Position numbers and translations under genes: made by a program
Assembly (NCBI GenBank): GCA_016868305.1
Contig: VGHK01000002.1
Location: 1 to 64,000 of the forward strand
Reading direction: 5' to 3'
Source of the DNA: Betaproteobacteria bacterium
Lineage (GTDB): Bacteria; Pseudomonadota; Gammaproteobacteria; Burkholderiales; Burkholderiaceae_A
DNA: 64,000 nucleotides
Notes under the pieces: model-generated
Seen by the model: the letters and a program-made list of their open reading frames with translations, nothing else
Told to the model about the DNA's origin: nothing
The model's database searches: none
Shown here: positions 1 to 10,838 of the stretch, piece by piece
Layout of the letters: each line of letters begins with the position of its first letter
Numbering within the stretch: the stretch's first letter is position 1

Positions 1-403
1 TGGGGTCCATGCCAGCCTCGGCGAGCACCGAGGCCACCAGGCTCGTTGTAGTGGTCTTGCCATGGGTTCCCGCAACAGCGATGCCCTGCTTCATGCGCAT
101 CAACTCCGCGAGCATCAGGGCGCGTGGTACCACCGGCGTCTTAGTGGCCCGGGCGGCGCGAACCTCCGGGTTTTCGGGCTTCACCGCGCTCGAGATGACA
201 ACCACGTCTGCCCCCGAGACATGGCTGGCATCATGACCAAGGAAGAACTTTGCACCCTTGGCCACAAGCTGCCGAATTGCCGAGTTCTCGGAAAGATCAG
301 ACCCCTGCACGCGGTAGCCCTGATTGAGGAGTACCTCGGCGATGCCGGACATGCCGGAGCCTCCCATGCCCACGAAATGGAGCGTGGTGATCTTGTGCCT
401 CAT
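1..403 (-). CDS. murC: UDP-N-acetylmuramate--L-alanine ligase MurC (N-terminal part, cut by window edge)
   Basis: MurC adds L-alanine to UDP-MurNAc in the cytoplasm, the first peptide step of peptidoglycan precursor synthesis. Only the first 134 codons are in the window; the rest lies beyond position 1. Visible are the N-terminal nucleotide-sugar-binding glycine run [14 protein letters not shown] (residues 12-25) and the ATP-binding P-loop GTHGKTT (residues 112-118), with the His that is typical of MurC and not of MurD/E/F. The ATG (401-403) overlaps the murG stop as ATGA, so translation is probably coupled. It is the last visible gene of the dcw cluster; ddl and ftsQAZ would be expected further left but cannot be seen. 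Confidence 0.97.
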   Translation of the reverse strand, partial: MRHKITTLHFVGMGGSGMSGIAEVLLNQGYRVQGSDLSENSAIRQLVAKGAKFFLGHDASHVSGADVVVISSAVKPENPEVRAARATKTPVVPRALMLAELMRMKQGIAVAGTHGKTTTTSLVASVLAEAGMDP

Positions 404-1533
404 GCCCTGGCCTCCTCACCCGCCGGCCGCCTGGGCAGCGCTGGCCAGACGGCAGCCAGCTGGTCCAGAAACCGGTCAAGGGCCTGCCCCGCCTGCAGGC
501 CTTGTGCGGCACCCGCCATGGTCTTGAGGCGCTGGGCCGTGCACTGCCCGAGCACGGCGATCAGGTCCTGTGCCAGCTCTGCTGACTGCGGCACCAAGAA
601 GGCAGCACTCAGTTCCACCAGCGCCCTGGCATTGGCCGTCTGGTGGTCATCAATGGCACCTGGCAGGGGCACAAAGACCGCAGGCAGGCCAAGGGCTGCC
701 AGCTCCGCCACCGTAGAGGCCCCAGCCCTGCAGACCACCAGGTCCGCCCAGGCATAGGCCGCGGCCATGTCCTCAATAAAGGCACTGACACGGGACTCGA
801 GCTTGCCCATCTCGGCCTGGGCATAGGCCTCGCGCACACTGGCCTCATCGGCCACGCCTGTCTGGTGCCATACCGAAAGGCCTTCGGGCCATGCAACATG
901 GGGCCAGACCTTTGGCATCGCCTGGTTCAGCGCCCTGGCCCCAAGGCTGCCTCCGAGAATCAGCAGTCGCAGCGGTCTGCCCTGGCCAAAGCCCCGCTCG
1001 GAGGGCGACTGGGCCGCTAGGCCTGCACGCACGGGATTGCCAACAGCAATCGCATTACGAGGGGCATAGCGTGTCCGGGCAAAGCTGGTCAATACCCGCT
1101 GCGCACACCTGGCAAGCCAACGGTTTGCGGTTCCCATGACGGCATTTTGCTCATGCACTATCAGCGGGTAGCCCTGCAGACGTGCCGCGATGCCCACCGG
1201 AAAAGAGACATAGCCACCGAAGACCAGAACCATCGCAGGCCGCACCTGAGAGACCAGCTTCCAGCTCTGTATCAGACTGCGCAAAAGCCCCATCGGAAGG
1301 GCCAGTGCCCCGGCAAGACCACGGCCGCGCACTCCGGCAAGGGAGAGTTCGGTCAGTGGAAAACCCGCCTGGTCCCGAACCACGCGGGCCTCTAGTCCGC
1401 GGTTGCTGCCCACCCAGTGAGACTCGATACCCAGTAGCGCCAAAGACTGCGCAACAGCGAGAGCCGGAAAGATATGCCCCCCGGTGCCGCCGGCGGCAAT
1501 CACCACCCGCCCCAGGCAGGTCTTACTCGTCAT
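400..1533 (-). CDS. murG: UDP-GlcNAc:undecaprenyl-PP-MurNAc-pentapeptide GlcNAc transferase MurG
   Basis: MurG is the membrane-associated GT28 glycosyltransferase that turns lipid I into lipid II on the cytoplasmic face. The 377-residue product has the glycine-rich [14 protein letters not shown] near residue 15 and the C-terminal UDP-GlcNAc-binding stretch with [11 protein letters not shown] followed by DDHQTANA. The length is close to the family norm of about 355-365. The ATG start (1531-1533) overlaps the ftsW stop in an ATGA arrangement and the stop overlaps murC in the same way, so ftsW-murG-murC is a tightly coupled block. Confidence 0.98.
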   Translation of the reverse strand: MTSKTCLGRVVIAAGGTGGHIFPALAVAQSLALLGIESHWVGSNRGLEARVVRDQAGFPLTELSLAGVRGRGLAGALALPMGLLRSLIQSWKLVSQVRPAMVLVFGGYVSFPVGIAARLQGYPLIVHEQNAVMGTANRWLARCAQRVLTSFARTRYAPRNAIAVGNPVRAGLAAQSPSERGFGQGRPLRLLILGGSLGARALNQAMPKVWPHVAWPEGLSVWHQTGVADEASVREAYAQAEMGKLESRVSAFIEDMAAAYAWADLVVCRAGASTVAELAALGLPAVFVPLPGAIDDHQTANARALVELSAAFLVPQSAELAQDLIAVLGQCTAQRLKTMAGAAQGLQAGQALDRFLDQLAAVWPALPRRPAGEEARA

Positions 1534-2777
1534 GACCTGCCCTGCCTGGCCATACGATGCCCCGTGCCGAGGGTCGAACGGGCATGCCTGCGGAGAATCG
1601 GTTCGACCACCGGTCGAGCCCGGGCCGCCGCGCGGTTCTCAGCGTCGATCCGCAGAACCATACCCAGGGCAATGCAGACCGCCAGCATGGCGCTTCCACC
1701 ATGACTGATAAGGGGAAGGGTAAGACCCTTGGTGGGCAAGAGGCCGGTATTCACGCCCGCATGAATAAGGGTCTGCACCCCAAGCCATACACCAATGCCC
1801 TGGGCAACGAGCCCTGCAAACATCCGCTCTTGCGACATGGCCACCCGGCCGATCTCAATGCAGCGCCGGATGAGATAGCCAAAGGCCAGAAGAACAGCGG
1901 TAACACCTATGAACCCCAGTTCTTCGCCAATCACCGCAAAGATGAAGTCGGTGTGTGGCAGCGGCAGGTAGCCGAGCTTGGCAATACCGGTTCCAAGGCC
2001 TGAGCCGAAAAGCCCGCCATGCCCGAAGGCAATCAAAGCCCCACAGAGCTGATAACCCGCCTTCTGAGCATGGCCTGGGTCACACGGGGTGAGATAGGAG
2101 AGCAGACGCTCGAGACGCCACGGCGTGGCAAATATCATGAGCGCGAAGAACAAGCCCAAGAGGATGACCAGCGGGATCACCACCCGCAGGCTCATTCCCC
2201 CCAAAAGCAGGACGCCTGCCACGGTGAGCGTAATCACGATGGTTGCGCCCAGGTCAGGCTGATAGAGCAATAGCCCGGTAACGATCACCATCAGGGCACC
2301 AATCGGCGCAAGACCCCGGACCAGGTCAAAACGCATACGGTCGTGCCTGCGCACCGCATAGCCGGCGGCAAAGAGAATCACCAAGACCTTCATCAGTTCA
2401 GAGGGCTGCAGGGTCAGCGACCCGATCGGAATCGCCCGCACTGCGCCATCGCGGACAAACTGCTCACCGCCGAAGAGCTTGATCATTGCCACCGTGAGCA
2501 ACAGAGCCACTCCCAGCACGAAAAGAGGGGCAGAGGCTTTGCGCAGCCAGTCTGATGGGATACGAAGCACCAGTATTAAGGCCGCCAGTCCTATCAGGAT
2601 GTGCATCGGATGGCCACGCATCTGCATCCAGAACACGGCCTGCGCATTGGCGCTCGGCAAGGGTAGGTTGGCAGAGTAAACCATCACAAGCCCTACGGCC
2701 AAGAGCCCGACCGTAACGGCAACGAATCGTCCATCCACAGGGGCCGGCATAAGGGTCTGACGCAGACGGTCTAGCAC
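1530..2777 (-). CDS. ftsW: Cell division protein / SEDS glycosyltransferase FtsW
   Basis: FtsW is the SEDS-family polytopic membrane protein that polymerises glycan strands at the division septum together with FtsI (PBP3). The 415-residue product is strongly hydrophobic with about ten predicted membrane segments. It carries the conserved region GSGLGTGIAKLGYLPLPHTD and the C-terminal GGSAMLAVCIALG segment. A basic C-terminal tail of about 40 residues (rich in Arg) follows the last membrane segment. The start is GTG at 2775-2777 and overlaps the murD stop codon (GTGCTAG). No ATG gives a better N-terminus. The gene sits between murD and murG, its usual dcw position. Confidence 0.97.
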   Translation of the reverse strand: MLDRLRQTLMPAPVDGRFVAVTVGLLAVGLVMVYSANLPLPSANAQAVFWMQMRGHPMHILIGLAALILVLRIPSDWLRKASAPLFVLGVALLLTVAMIKLFGGEQFVRDGAVRAIPIGSLTLQPSELMKVLVILFAAGYAVRRHDRMRFDLVRGLAPIGALMVIVTGLLLYQPDLGATIVITLTVAGVLLLGGMSLRVVIPLVILLGLFFALMIFATPWRLERLLSYLTPCDPGHAQKAGYQLCGALIAFGHGGLFGSGLGTGIAKLGYLPLPHTDFIFAVIGEELGFIGVTAVLLAFGYLIRRCIEIGRVAMSQERMFAGLVAQGIGVWLGVQTLIHAGVNTGLLPTKGLTLPLISHGGSAMLAVCIALGMVLRIDAENRAAARARPVVEPILRRHARSTLGTGHRMARQGRS

Positions 2778-4390
2778 AGTTGACCCTCCGTCTGCGCCCG
2801 GGCATGGGCGAGGCTCGCAAACTGGTCACCGCGTTCAACGTAGTTGGTAAACATGTCGAGGCTGGCACAGGCCGGCGAGAGCAGAACCATCGGCCGCCGG
2901 GTGGCGCCAGCCGGATAGGCCTGTGCCCACTGCCAGGCCTGCGCGACCGCAGCCTCCAGACTGACGCAGGTGGTGGCCTGCAGGCCGACGGCCTGGCACT
3001 GGGCTACAAGCGCCGGGCCCTGCTCGCCGATACCCACCACGCTGGCCTGGCGGGCCAATAAGGCCTGGATCAGCGCGGAGAAATCCTGCCCCTTGCCCTG
3101 ACCACCAAGAATTACCACCAGGGGGCCCTCCGTGCCTTCAAGCGCCGCAACCGTTGCGCCAACATTGGTGGCCTTGCTGTCGTTGACAAACGCCACGCCC
3201 TCCACCTCGGTAATCCACTGCATGCGGTGCGGCTCACCGGTATACCGACGCAAGGCATGCAGCATGCCTGCCAGGTCGTCGCAGACGGTAAGACACAGCC
3301 CCAGGGCAGCCATCGCATTGCGCAGGTTATGGCGGCCCTGGATCTTGAGCGCCCCCGCCGGCATAAGCCGTTGCAAGCCTGCGGTGATCTCGGCGGGCTG
3401 ATAGGCAAGCCAGTCGATTCCCTGATAGACCAGACCGAAACAGGGACCAGCCGTCTGCGGCGGTCCGAGGCCAAAGCCTATGGCCGCAGGTGGGGCCGCC
3501 AAACGGGTGCGCCGACCGGATCCAGAGGCCTTTTGGGGAGCCTCGGCGGTGGCCTGCGAGAGATGGCCCGAGACCGCCGCCGCAAGCGCTGGATCATCGC
3601 GGTCGATAACCGGCAGGGCTGCGGGCGCAGGCAGTCCGAAAACCCGAAGCTTGGCCGCCCGATAGTCATCCATGCCCAGATGCCAGTCCTGGTGGTCCTG
3701 GCTCAGGTTCAAGACCGTGGCGGCAGTGCAGGAAAAACGACTGGCTAAGGCAAGCTGAAAGCTGGAGAGTTCGAGAACCCAGACATCGGGCCACCGACCG
3801 ATGGACACCCGCTGCAGATACCCCTTTAGAAGTGCGGGCCCCTGATTGCCCGCCTCCTGTACATCAAGGCCTACCGATCGCAGCAGATGCGCCACAAGCC
3901 GTGCCGTTGTGGTCTTGCCATTGGTCCCGGTGATCGCCAGCACCCGTGGGCCCTGCAGGGCAAGGGACATGGCCTTCTGGGCGTCTTCGCCACCTCGGGC
4001 CAGATGGGATATGGCCCAGTCAAACAGGTCTAGCTCCCCGACCACGGGCAGTCCCGCCTGAGCGGCAGCCTGCAGAATAGGGCGCAAGGGACTGCCGCGC
4101 TCCGCGTGAGGCGTAAGGCCCGGAGACAAGGCAACGAGGCTGCAGCCTTGCAGGTGATCTTCAGAGAATGGCGCTGCCACTCCCAGGAGAAGCTCCGCGC
4201 CCACGGGGGCAGCCTCGGCGGCGGCATCCCGGCTATCGATAATGCGCACAGCAGCGCCCTGGTGGGCCAGCCAGTGGGCCATAGCCATGCCAGACTCGCC
4301 CGCCCCAATAACCAACGCCTTACAGTCCGACCAGCCCGAAGCAGGGCAAGGCCATGAGGTGGAGTGCACGGGGGAGACGGCGGGATGCAT
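2771..4390 (-). CDS. murD: UDP-N-acetylmuramoyl-L-alanine--D-glutamate ligase MurD
   Basis: MurD adds D-glutamate to UDP-MurNAc-L-Ala in the cytoplasm. The P-loop GTNGKTTT lies at about residues 155-162. The N-terminal Rossmann-like segment VIGAGESGMAMAHWLA binds the nucleotide substrate, and the C-terminal domain has NDSKATN and LSPACASLDMFTNYVERG. I place the start at ATG 4388-4390, giving 539 residues; a longer reading would run into mraY. The product is roughly 80-100 residues longer than the E. coli enzyme. The extra length comes from a long N-terminus and an insertion (about residues 285-330, rich in Ala, Arg, Pro and Gly) in the central domain. It starts 10 bases after the mraY stop. 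Confidence 0.96.
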   Translation of the reverse strand: MHPAVSPVHSTSWPCPASGWSDCKALVIGAGESGMAMAHWLAHQGAAVRIIDSRDAAAEAAPVGAELLLGVAAPFSEDHLQGCSLVALSPGLTPHAERGSPLRPILQAAAQAGLPVVGELDLFDWAISHLARGGEDAQKAMSLALQGPRVLAITGTNGKTTTARLVAHLLRSVGLDVQEAGNQGPALLKGYLQRVSIGRWPDVWVLELSSFQLALASRFSCTAATVLNLSQDHQDWHLGMDDYRAAKLRVFGLPAPAALPVIDRDDPALAAAVSGHLSQATAEAPQKASGSGRRTRLAAPPAAIGFGLGPPQTAGPCFGLVYQGIDWLAYQPAEITAGLQRLMPAGALKIQGRHNLRNAMAALGLCLTVCDDLAGMLHALRRYTGEPHRMQWITEVEGVAFVNDSKATNVGATVAALEGTEGPLVVILGGQGKGQDFSALIQALLARQASVVGIGEQGPALVAQCQAVGLQATTCVSLEAAVAQAWQWAQAYPAGATRRPMVLLSPACASLDMFTNYVERGDQFASLAHARAQTEGQLC

Positions 4391-4400
4391 GGCGCGCTGA

Positions 4401-5570
4401 TTAGCGAATCTTGAGAGTGGCCAGTCCTGCAAGGACCAGCATCATGGTGATGATCCAGAACCGCACCACTACCTGGGTTTCCTTCCAGCCGCTCTGCTCA
4501 AAGTGATGGTGCAGGGGAGCCATCAGAAAGATGCGGCGGCCCTGCCCAAACCGGCGCCGGGTGTACTTGAAATAGGCGACCTGAATCATGACCGAGAGCG
4601 TCTCAACGACAAATACGCCCCCCATGACAAACAGGACTATCTCCTGGCGCACCACGATCGCTACCACGCCAAGCGCACCGCCGAGCGCCAGGGCGCCCAC
4701 ATCGCCCATGAAGACCTGGGCCGGATAGGCGTTAAACCAGAGAAAGGCCAGCCCCGCCCCTACGAGGGCCGCGCAGAATACCGTGAGCTCACCTGCCCCA
4801 GGAATAAAGGGCAGCAACAGGTACTTGGAGAAGACTGCGTTGCCAGCGACATAGGCGAAGATGCCAAGGGCAGCAGCAATCAACACGGTGGGCATGATCG
4901 CCAGGCCATCCAGACCATCGGTCAGGTTGACAGCATTACTGGTTCCCACGATCACGAAATACGAGAGCACGACAAATCCCCAGAGTCCCAGCGGATAGGC
5001 CACGCTCTTAAAAAACGGCACAATCAGATCGGCCTGGGTAGGCAGGGTGAACGTGAATCCATTGCCCAGCCATTGCTCAAAGAGCGCCCAGGCTGCTGGG
5101 CCGTTTGGTGCAGACACGGCAAAGGCAAGGTAGAAGGCAGCGGCAATCGCAATCAAGGACTGCCAGAAAAACTTTGCACGTGCCGACATGCCCTTGGGGT
5201 CACGATAGACAACCTTTTTGTAGTCGTCGACCCAGCCTACGGCACCGAGCCCCAGGGTAACCAGCAGCACCACCCAGACAAAACGGTTGGTGAGGTCTGC
5301 CCAGAGCAGGGTTGTGACCCCGACGGAAAGCAGAATAAGGGCGCCTCCCATAGTGGGGGTTCCGGCTTTAATCAAATGCGTCTGTGGGCCATCATCGCGA
5401 ACCGCCTGGCCGATCTTTAAATGCGTGAGCTTGCGAATAACCGCCGGCCCCAGCACCAGGCCTATGGCGAGTGCGGTCAACGTGGCCATCACCGCCCTTA
5501 AGGTGATGTAGCCAAAAACTCCCAGGCCGCGGATGAAATCATCCAGCGACTGAAAGACCAGCAGAAGCAT
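4401..5570 (-). CDS. mraY: Phospho-MurNAc-pentapeptide translocase MraY
   Basis: MraY moves phospho-MurNAc-pentapeptide onto undecaprenyl phosphate to make lipid I in the inner membrane. The 389-residue product has the family landmarks [26 protein letters not shown] and HHHFEQSGW, and about ten hydrophobic segments. The ATG at 5568-5570 is chosen because AAGGAA lies just upstream and the protein then begins [12 protein letters not shown], as is usual; an upstream reading would add 12 unlikely residues. The first 32 bases overlap the 3' end of murEF, so the two are probably translationally coupled. Confidence 0.97.
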   Translation of the reverse strand: MLLLVFQSLDDFIRGLGVFGYITLRAVMATLTALAIGLVLGPAVIRKLTHLKIGQAVRDDGPQTHLIKAGTPTMGGALILLSVGVTTLLWADLTNRFVWVVLLVTLGLGAVGWVDDYKKVVYRDPKGMSARAKFFWQSLIAIAAAFYLAFAVSAPNGPAAWALFEQWLGNGFTFTLPTQADLIVPFFKSVAYPLGLWGFVVLSYFVIVGTSNAVNLTDGLDGLAIMPTVLIAAALGIFAYVAGNAVFSKYLLLPFIPGAGELTVFCAALVGAGLAFLWFNAYPAQVFMGDVGALALGGALGVVAIVVRQEIVLFVMGGVFVVETLSVMIQVAYFKYTRRRFGQGRRIFLMAPLHHHFEQSGWKETQVVVRFWIITMMLVLAGLATLKIR

Positions 5571-8500
5571 GGTGTTCCTTTCGCGAAAGCAGCGCCTGAA
5601 CGACACGTTCCAGGCGCATGAACCGGGAGCCTTTCACCCAGATGGTCTGTCGGGTCTGCGGCTGCATCTGTTGCTGCTGACCCATCCATTCGGAGAGCGC
5701 CGCCAGCAGCGATTCAATGCTGGTGAAGGACCTTCCCACAGCGGTCTGATCACTTGCTAGGGACATGGCCTGACCGAAGACCAGAACCTCGGAGATTGCC
5801 CGGGCACGCGCTGCGCTAAGCACCTCGGCATGAAAAACCGGGCCCTGATCGCCCACCTCCCCCATGTCTCCGAGCACTAAGGCATGCAGGCCATCGACAG
5901 CCGACAGACCGTCGATGGCGGCAAGAACGGAGTCCGGATTGGCGTTATAGCTGTCATCGACCAGCCACTGCATCGGACCGAGCCTGTGCAGTCTTCCGCG
6001 ACCAGCCACCGGTGTGAAGGCGGCGAGCCCTTCGGCGACCTGTTGCAAAGAGACGCCCAGTCCTAGCCCCAGGGCCGCAGCACCAGCAGCATTACGCGCT
6101 AGATGACGGCCAATACCGGCAAGCATGATGGGGGATGAGACACTGGTCGTTGGAGCCTTGGCTGCTGGCCCGAACTGCGGATCATTGCTGGCTTCGGTGG
6201 CGGCCAGGCCTGGCGACACCGTAATGGTAAAGACCAGAGGCAGAGACGACTGCAGATGCGCCGTGCATTCGGCGTGATACCGGGCCGAATCGCGTCCTTG
6301 GTGATCTTCAACAAGCCCAAACCGCAGATGCCTGAGGTCGTCACGCGACTGGGTCATTTCCGCCCATAAAGGCTCATGCTCAAGGTCGCGCGGCACAATG
6401 ACGATGCCCCGCTCTTTGACATGCCGGAACGACTGTGCATTTTCTTCGGCGCAGGCCCGCACCGAGGCCATGAACTCCTGGTGCTCACGCTGGGCATTGG
6501 TCAGTAACGCCAGATCCGGCCTGGCCAATGCTGCAAGACCAGCCACCTCATGGGGATGGTTCATTCCTATTTCGAGCACGGCCACGCGATGCCGAAACCG
6601 CAGCCCCAATATGCTCAGAGGCACCCCCAGCTGGTTATTCAGATTGCCCGGGGTGGCCCAGACTGCATGGCTGCCAAAGCCTGCGCGCAAAACGGCTGCC
6701 GACATCTCTTTGACAGTGGTCTTTCCGTTAGACCCGGTCACTACCGCGAGGCTGCCCCGCCAGGCACCACGCCAGACCCGCGCCATAACGGCCAACGCCT
6801 GCTGGGCATCGGTTACAACGAGACAGGGACCAAGCTGACCGGAGGACTCCTGCGCAGCGGTGGGCGCGCGGGTAACAATCGCGGCACAGGCACCCTTTTC
6901 AAAAGCCTGGCCAAGAAAGTCATGGCCATCAACGCGGGACCCTGGGATGGCGACAAACACCGATCCCGGCATTACCAATCGGCTGTCGATACAGACATGC
7001 GTGACCGGGGAGTCCTTTTCCCAAGTGCCCACACGGGAAAAAAGCTGGCCCGTGCAGACGCCGGCAGAGACCATCTGCGCGGCCATCTCGCCCAGGCTGG
7101 GCATGCCATACCATGCAGACAAAAGACCTGAGGCAATCGCGGCATCGTCAAAGGGAATCTTGCTGCCTGCAAGTTCCTGCGTGGTCTCGTGGCCCTTGCC
7201 TGCAAGTAACACCACATCGGCAGTCGCCGCGATCTCGAGCGCCCGGGCAATTCCTAGGCCTCTGTCTTCCTCGACGGTGACGCGTCGCGCCGCCTCTGGA
7301 CTGAGGCCTGCGAGGACTTCTTGCAGGATCTTCTGAGGCGACTCGGAACGGGGATTGTCCGAGGTAACAACCAGCCAGTCGGCGTATTGCGCCGCCACCT
7401 GGGCCATCATGGGCCGCTTCTCCGGGTCGCGATCGCCCCCGCAGCCAAACAGACAGATCAGTCGACCACCTCGTTGCTGGGCCACTGGCCGCAATGCGGC
7501 AAGCGCCTGGCCAAGCGCATCCGGCGTATGGGCGTAGTCCACATAGACCCAAGGACGATCCTCAGTAACCGGTTGCACCGGATCCATACGCCCGGCGGGC
7601 AGGGCAAATTCCGCCAGACAGAGCAGAATCTCGGAGGCAGCAAATCCCTGACGGGCGAGCAGGCCAGCCACCACGGCGGCATTCTGCAGATTGTGCTCGC
7701 CCGGAGGCTTGAACCAACAAGGCTCCTGCGGCGAATGCCAGGACTGGCCTGGCAGCTGCAGCCAGACGGGCGTACCGCGACGGTCTCGAGTACCCGCAGC
7801 CAGTAATAGTTCTTTGGCGGGGGAAACCCTGGGGGCAGCATGAAGCGCCGCCTGATCCACCACCCGTACCCAGAGAATGTCGCTGCCCGCAGTAAGAACC
7901 GCAGGCAGCGCCGACTGCCCTGCAATCGGCCGTGCACGGACCGAGCCGGTGAGCCCCGGAGCTTGAAAGACCAGGCTCTTTGCCTCGGCGTAGGCCTGCA
8001 TCGTCTTGTGAATATCCAGGTGGTCCTGGCTGAAGCTGGTCAGTGCAGCATCTTGAAACCGGCAGCCCGTAAACCGCCACTGTGCCAGCCCAATAGAGCT
8101 GGCCTCGAGAACCACATCCGTAACAGCCTCAGACTGGCAGTCCGCAAGACGGCGTTGCAGGCTTACCGCATCCAGACTCGTAAGGCTTGGCTGTGCGAGG
8201 CGGTGCATGGCAAGGCGATCGCCTTGCCGAGAAAACCGATGGATGCCCAGGGTACCAATAGCGACTACGTTTCGGCCCATCCAGGCAAGGCTTCGGGCGA
8301 GCCCCTGCGACACCGTTGTCTTTCCGTTGGTGCCCGTCACTGCCGTTACCCGTACCTTCTCCGAAGGGCAGCCGTAGAAGACAGAAGCAAGAATCCCCGC
8401 CCGCTGCGCAAGGGCTGGCAAGGCGGCGAGCGCACAGCCCTCCGATCGGCCGGCCATCCATTGTTTTGCCTCTTGTAAGTCTGTCGAGTCGACCACCACC

Positions 8501-8724
8501 CCATCTGCCTGGGCGCTGACTGCGGCCTCAAGCAGCTGCGCCAGAGACATACGGCTACCAGGACGGGCTACCAGCCAGTCCGAAGGGCCGAGTTCCTGCA
8601 CCATGGAAATGAGCTGCCCGTGGGGCGACTGCCGCCGCAGGTCCTTGGCAAGCGCCTCAGCCTGCGCGTCCTCACAGCAAAGCGGGTGCAGTCCTGACGA
8701 GTACTGATCCGTCACAGGCTCCAC
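5539..8724 (-). CDS. murEF: Fused MurE-MurF ligase (mDAP-adding and D-Ala-D-Ala-adding enzymes)
   Basis: A single reading frame of 1061 codons joins two Mur ligases that act one after the other: MurE adds meso-diaminopimelate to UDP-MurNAc-dipeptide and MurF adds D-Ala-D-Ala. The MurE half (about 1-540) has P-loop GTNGKTT at 130-136, the DNPR motif at 456-459 that marks meso-DAP specificity, and KGHE at 510-513. The MurF half (about 541-1061) has P-loop GSNGKTT at 664-670 and the DSYNANPDS motif. No stop or frameshift separates them, and the junction is short. Such fusions are known in Bordetella and relatives. The GTG start (8722-8724) directly follows the ftsI stop TAA; another GTG three codons on is an alternative. 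Confidence 0.97.
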   Translation of the reverse strand: MEPVTDQYSSGLHPLCCEDAQAEALAKDLRRQSPHGQLISMVQELGPSDWLVARPGSRMSLAQLLEAAVSAQADGVVVDSTDLQEAKQWMAGRSEGCALAALPALAQRAGILASVFYGCPSEKVRVTAVTGTNGKTTVSQGLARSLAWMGRNVVAIGTLGIHRFSRQGDRLAMHRLAQPSLTSLDAVSLQRRLADCQSEAVTDVVLEASSIGLAQWRFTGCRFQDAALTSFSQDHLDIHKTMQAYAEAKSLVFQAPGLTGSVRARPIAGQSALPAVLTAGSDILWVRVVDQAALHAAPRVSPAKELLLAAGTRDRRGTPVWLQLPGQSWHSPQEPCWFKPPGEHNLQNAAVVAGLLARQGFAASEILLCLAEFALPAGRMDPVQPVTEDRPWVYVDYAHTPDALGQALAALRPVAQQRGGRLICLFGCGGDRDPEKRPMMAQVAAQYADWLVVTSDNPRSESPQKILQEVLAGLSPEAARRVTVEEDRGLGIARALEIAATADVVLLAGKGHETTQELAGSKIPFDDAAIASGLLSAWYGMPSLGEMAAQMVSAGVCTGQLFSRVGTWEKDSPVTHVCIDSRLVMPGSVFVAIPGSRVDGHDFLGQAFEKGACAAIVTRAPTAAQESSGQLGPCLVVTDAQQALAVMARVWRGAWRGSLAVVTGSNGKTTVKEMSAAVLRAGFGSHAVWATPGNLNNQLGVPLSILGLRFRHRVAVLEIGMNHPHEVAGLAALARPDLALLTNAQREHQEFMASVRACAEENAQSFRHVKERGIVIVPRDLEHEPLWAEMTQSRDDLRHLRFGLVEDHQGRDSARYHAECTAHLQSSLPLVFTITVSPGLAATEASNDPQFGPAAKAPTTSVSSPIMLAGIGRHLARNAAGAAALGLGLGVSLQQVAEGLAAFTPVAGRGRLHRLGPMQWLVDDSYNANPDSVLAAIDGLSAVDGLHALVLGDMGEVGDQGPVFHAEVLSAARARAISEVLVFGQAMSLASDQTAVGRSFTSIESLLAALSEWMGQQQQMQPQTRQTIWVKGSRFMRLERVVQALLSRKEHHASAGLSVAG

Positions 8725-10566
8725 TTAGGTCCCCTCCTCGACGAGCATGAGAGCAGGGACTACCCGCACCGTTGGGTCGGGCGACATCTGCATGCGCCGT
8801 AGGCTTTCGCCTGCCACCTGGGCGAATACCGGAGCGGCAACCTCACCCCCGAAATGCCTTCCCGCTGCGGGCTCATCCACAGCCACGGCAATAACATAGC
8901 GAGGCTGATCAGCAGGTACCAGGCCGACAAAGGAGGACAGGTACCTGGCCTTGGCATAGCCGCCTGCCTCGGGCTTATGGGCAGTGCCGGTCTTACCCGC
9001 CACGCGGAATCCCACGATCCGCGCCTTTGGGCCGGTGCCTTCGGGTCCCGCGGCGCGCTCAAGCATGCGGCGGACTGCCCGCGCTGTCTCTGGCGTGAAA
9101 ACCGGCTGGCCAACCACGGGCCCGGAGACCGGCGAAAGGCTCAAGCCCACACGGTCTCCATCCCGGGCAAAGACTGTGTAGGCCCCCGCGAGTTGCACCA
9201 GAGACACCGACATACCATGGCCGAAGGAGACAACGGCCTTATCCACGGCCGCCCAAGACTGCCAGGGCCGAAGCCTTCCAGCCGGCTCTGCAGGAAGTCT
9301 GATCTGACTGGGTTCGCCAAAGCCCGAGGCCCGAAGCTTCTGATAGAAGGCGTCTGAGGGAACCTTCTGGGCGACGCGAATGGTGCCTACATTGCTGGAC
9401 TTCTCGAGTATCTCTGAGACGGTGAGGGTTCCGAGAAGCTTGGTATCCCGAATGGTTCGGCCATCAATCACGAGCCGACCAGGGTCAGTGGAAAAGTTCG
9501 TTCCAGGCGATACCACCTTGGCATCCAAGGCGGCCGCAATGGTAAATGGCTTAATCGTCGAGCCCGGCTCGAAGGTGTCGGTTGCCGCCCGATTACGCAC
9601 CCGATTGGGATCCAGACGGCTGCGCTGGTTGGGGTCAAAAGACGGGGCATTTGCCATCGCCAGCACCTCCCCAGTGCGGCTGTCGACCACGACCACCGAA
9701 ACCGACTTGGCCTGATGCTGCGCCAAGGCCTGTTCTGCAGCGGAATAGGCGATCGCCTGAATACCGGCATCAAACGACAGACGAAGGTCTTGTCCCGGGC
9801 TCGCAGGGTCAAAGGTCTTCTTGTCAAAGACGCGGTTCTGTCGGTCGACCACCACGCGCTCGACGCCCGGTTTTCCCTGCAGCCGGGAGTTAAAGGCAAA
9901 CTCAAGGCCTTCCTGGCCCTGGTCTTTCAGGTCGGTGAATCCCACAAGGTTCGCAAACGCAGGGCCATGGGGGTAGTAGCGACGAAACTCCTGCTCGAGC
10001 TCGACACCAGGCAGTTTCAGGGCCCGGACCTTGTCGGCAGCGCCAAGGTCAAGGCCCGATGACATGTAGAAAAAGCCCTTGGCCGTCTGGGCCCGACGAC
10101 GGAGCTCTGTGGGAGAGACGCCCAGAATTCCCGCCAGATCGGAGACCCGTGGATGACCCGGATCGAATAGCCTGGGAACCAGCCCCACTCGGTATTCGGA
10201 AATGCTGACTGCGAGCACCTCGCCATTGCGGTCAAGCAGCCGTCCGCGGGCCGCAGACAGGTCTCGCACCCGCTCAAAACGGTTCTCAGCCCGTTTTTGC
10301 CATTGCTCAACATTGACATGCTGCAGCCAGAAGGCCTTCACCCAGACCACCCCCAGCCCCGCCGTGATCAGCATAAGCACCACTTTCGATCGGGTGGCAG
10401 TCGCCCGCCAGGTGAGGATCTCGTCATTTGGATGGGCGCCGGCGGCCCGGGGCTTGACTCCGCCAGAGGCGGTCTTTCGGTCTGAAGAGACCCGCCTGTG
10501 ACCTGGTGCCGCTGCCTTATTGGCGCTAGACCAAGATCCAAAGAAGAAATGAGGCCGAGCGATCAA
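8725..10566 (-). CDS. ftsI: Septal peptidoglycan transpeptidase FtsI (PBP3)
   Basis: FtsI is the class B penicillin-binding protein that cross-links septal peptidoglycan in the periplasm. The 613-residue product has one membrane anchor near residues 61-81 after a long basic cytoplasmic tail, a dimerisation domain starting around RGRLLDRNGE, and the three transpeptidase motifs: STIK at 336-339 (nucleophile Ser336), S-x-N at 390-392, and KTGT at 525-528. The start is a TTG (10564-10566) overlapping the ftsL stop as TTGA. No ATG occurs before residue 65, inside the membrane anchor, so a non-ATG start is needed; the exact one is uncertain. Confidence 0.96.
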   Translation of the reverse strand: MIARPHFFFGSWSSANKAAAPGHRRVSSDRKTASGGVKPRAAGAHPNDEILTWRATATRSKVVLMLITAGLGVVWVKAFWLQHVNVEQWQKRAENRFERVRDLSAARGRLLDRNGEVLAVSISEYRVGLVPRLFDPGHPRVSDLAGILGVSPTELRRRAQTAKGFFYMSSGLDLGAADKVRALKLPGVELEQEFRRYYPHGPAFANLVGFTDLKDQGQEGLEFAFNSRLQGKPGVERVVVDRQNRVFDKKTFDPASPGQDLRLSFDAGIQAIAYSAAEQALAQHQAKSVSVVVVDSRTGEVLAMANAPSFDPNQRSRLDPNRVRNRAATDTFEPGSTIKPFTIAAALDAKVVSPGTNFSTDPGRLVIDGRTIRDTKLLGTLTVSEILEKSSNVGTIRVAQKVPSDAFYQKLRASGFGEPSQIRLPAEPAGRLRPWQSWAAVDKAVVSFGHGMSVSLVQLAGAYTVFARDGDRVGLSLSPVSGPVVGQPVFTPETARAVRRMLERAAGPEGTGPKARIVGFRVAGKTGTAHKPEAGGYAKARYLSSFVGLVPADQPRYVIAVAVDEPAAGRHFGGEVAAPVFAQVAGESLRRMQMSPDPTVRVVPALMLVEEGT

Positions 10567-10838
10567 GGCTGCCGCCCCTTCGGCGCATAGACCGTCTCTG
10601 CATGGGTAATGGGCACCATGCCCAGGGTGTCCTTGGCAACCGTGGCAAGCCGCCCCGGGGTACGCAGACTGGCAATCGCCACCTGGAGGTTTTCGATCTC
10701 AGTAACGCGTTTCTCAATCTGACGCTCAAGCTGCTCGGACAAAGCAAACAGCCTGCGCTCGTGATACCGGGAGTTCACCAAGGCCAGAGCGCTTACGAGT
10801 AGGGCCGCTGCAAGGACCCAGTTGACAAACTGGGTCAT
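10563..10838 (-). CDS. ftsL: Cell division protein FtsL
   Basis: FtsL is a small bitopic membrane protein that forms the FtsQLB divisome complex. The 91-residue product has one N-terminal membrane segment (about residues 7-22) followed by a coiled-coil-like stretch (LFALSEQLERQIEKRVTEIE) and the C-terminal LGMVPI typical of proteobacterial FtsL. Identification rests on these traits and on the position between rsmH and ftsI, since FtsL sequences diverge strongly. The ATG (10836-10838) overlaps the rsmH stop as ATGA. Confidence 0.93.
   Translation of the reverse strand: MTQFVNWVLAAALLVSALALVNSRYHERRLFALSEQLERQIEKRVTEIENLQVAIASLRTPGRLATVAKDTLGMVPITHAETVYAPKGRQP

Noticed and set aside
4503-5420. 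A 305-codon antisense frame over mraY
   Set aside because: Composition is that of a shadow frame (many His, Gln, Gly, Lys and Arg), with no start signal, and mraY covers the same bases with all its motifs.
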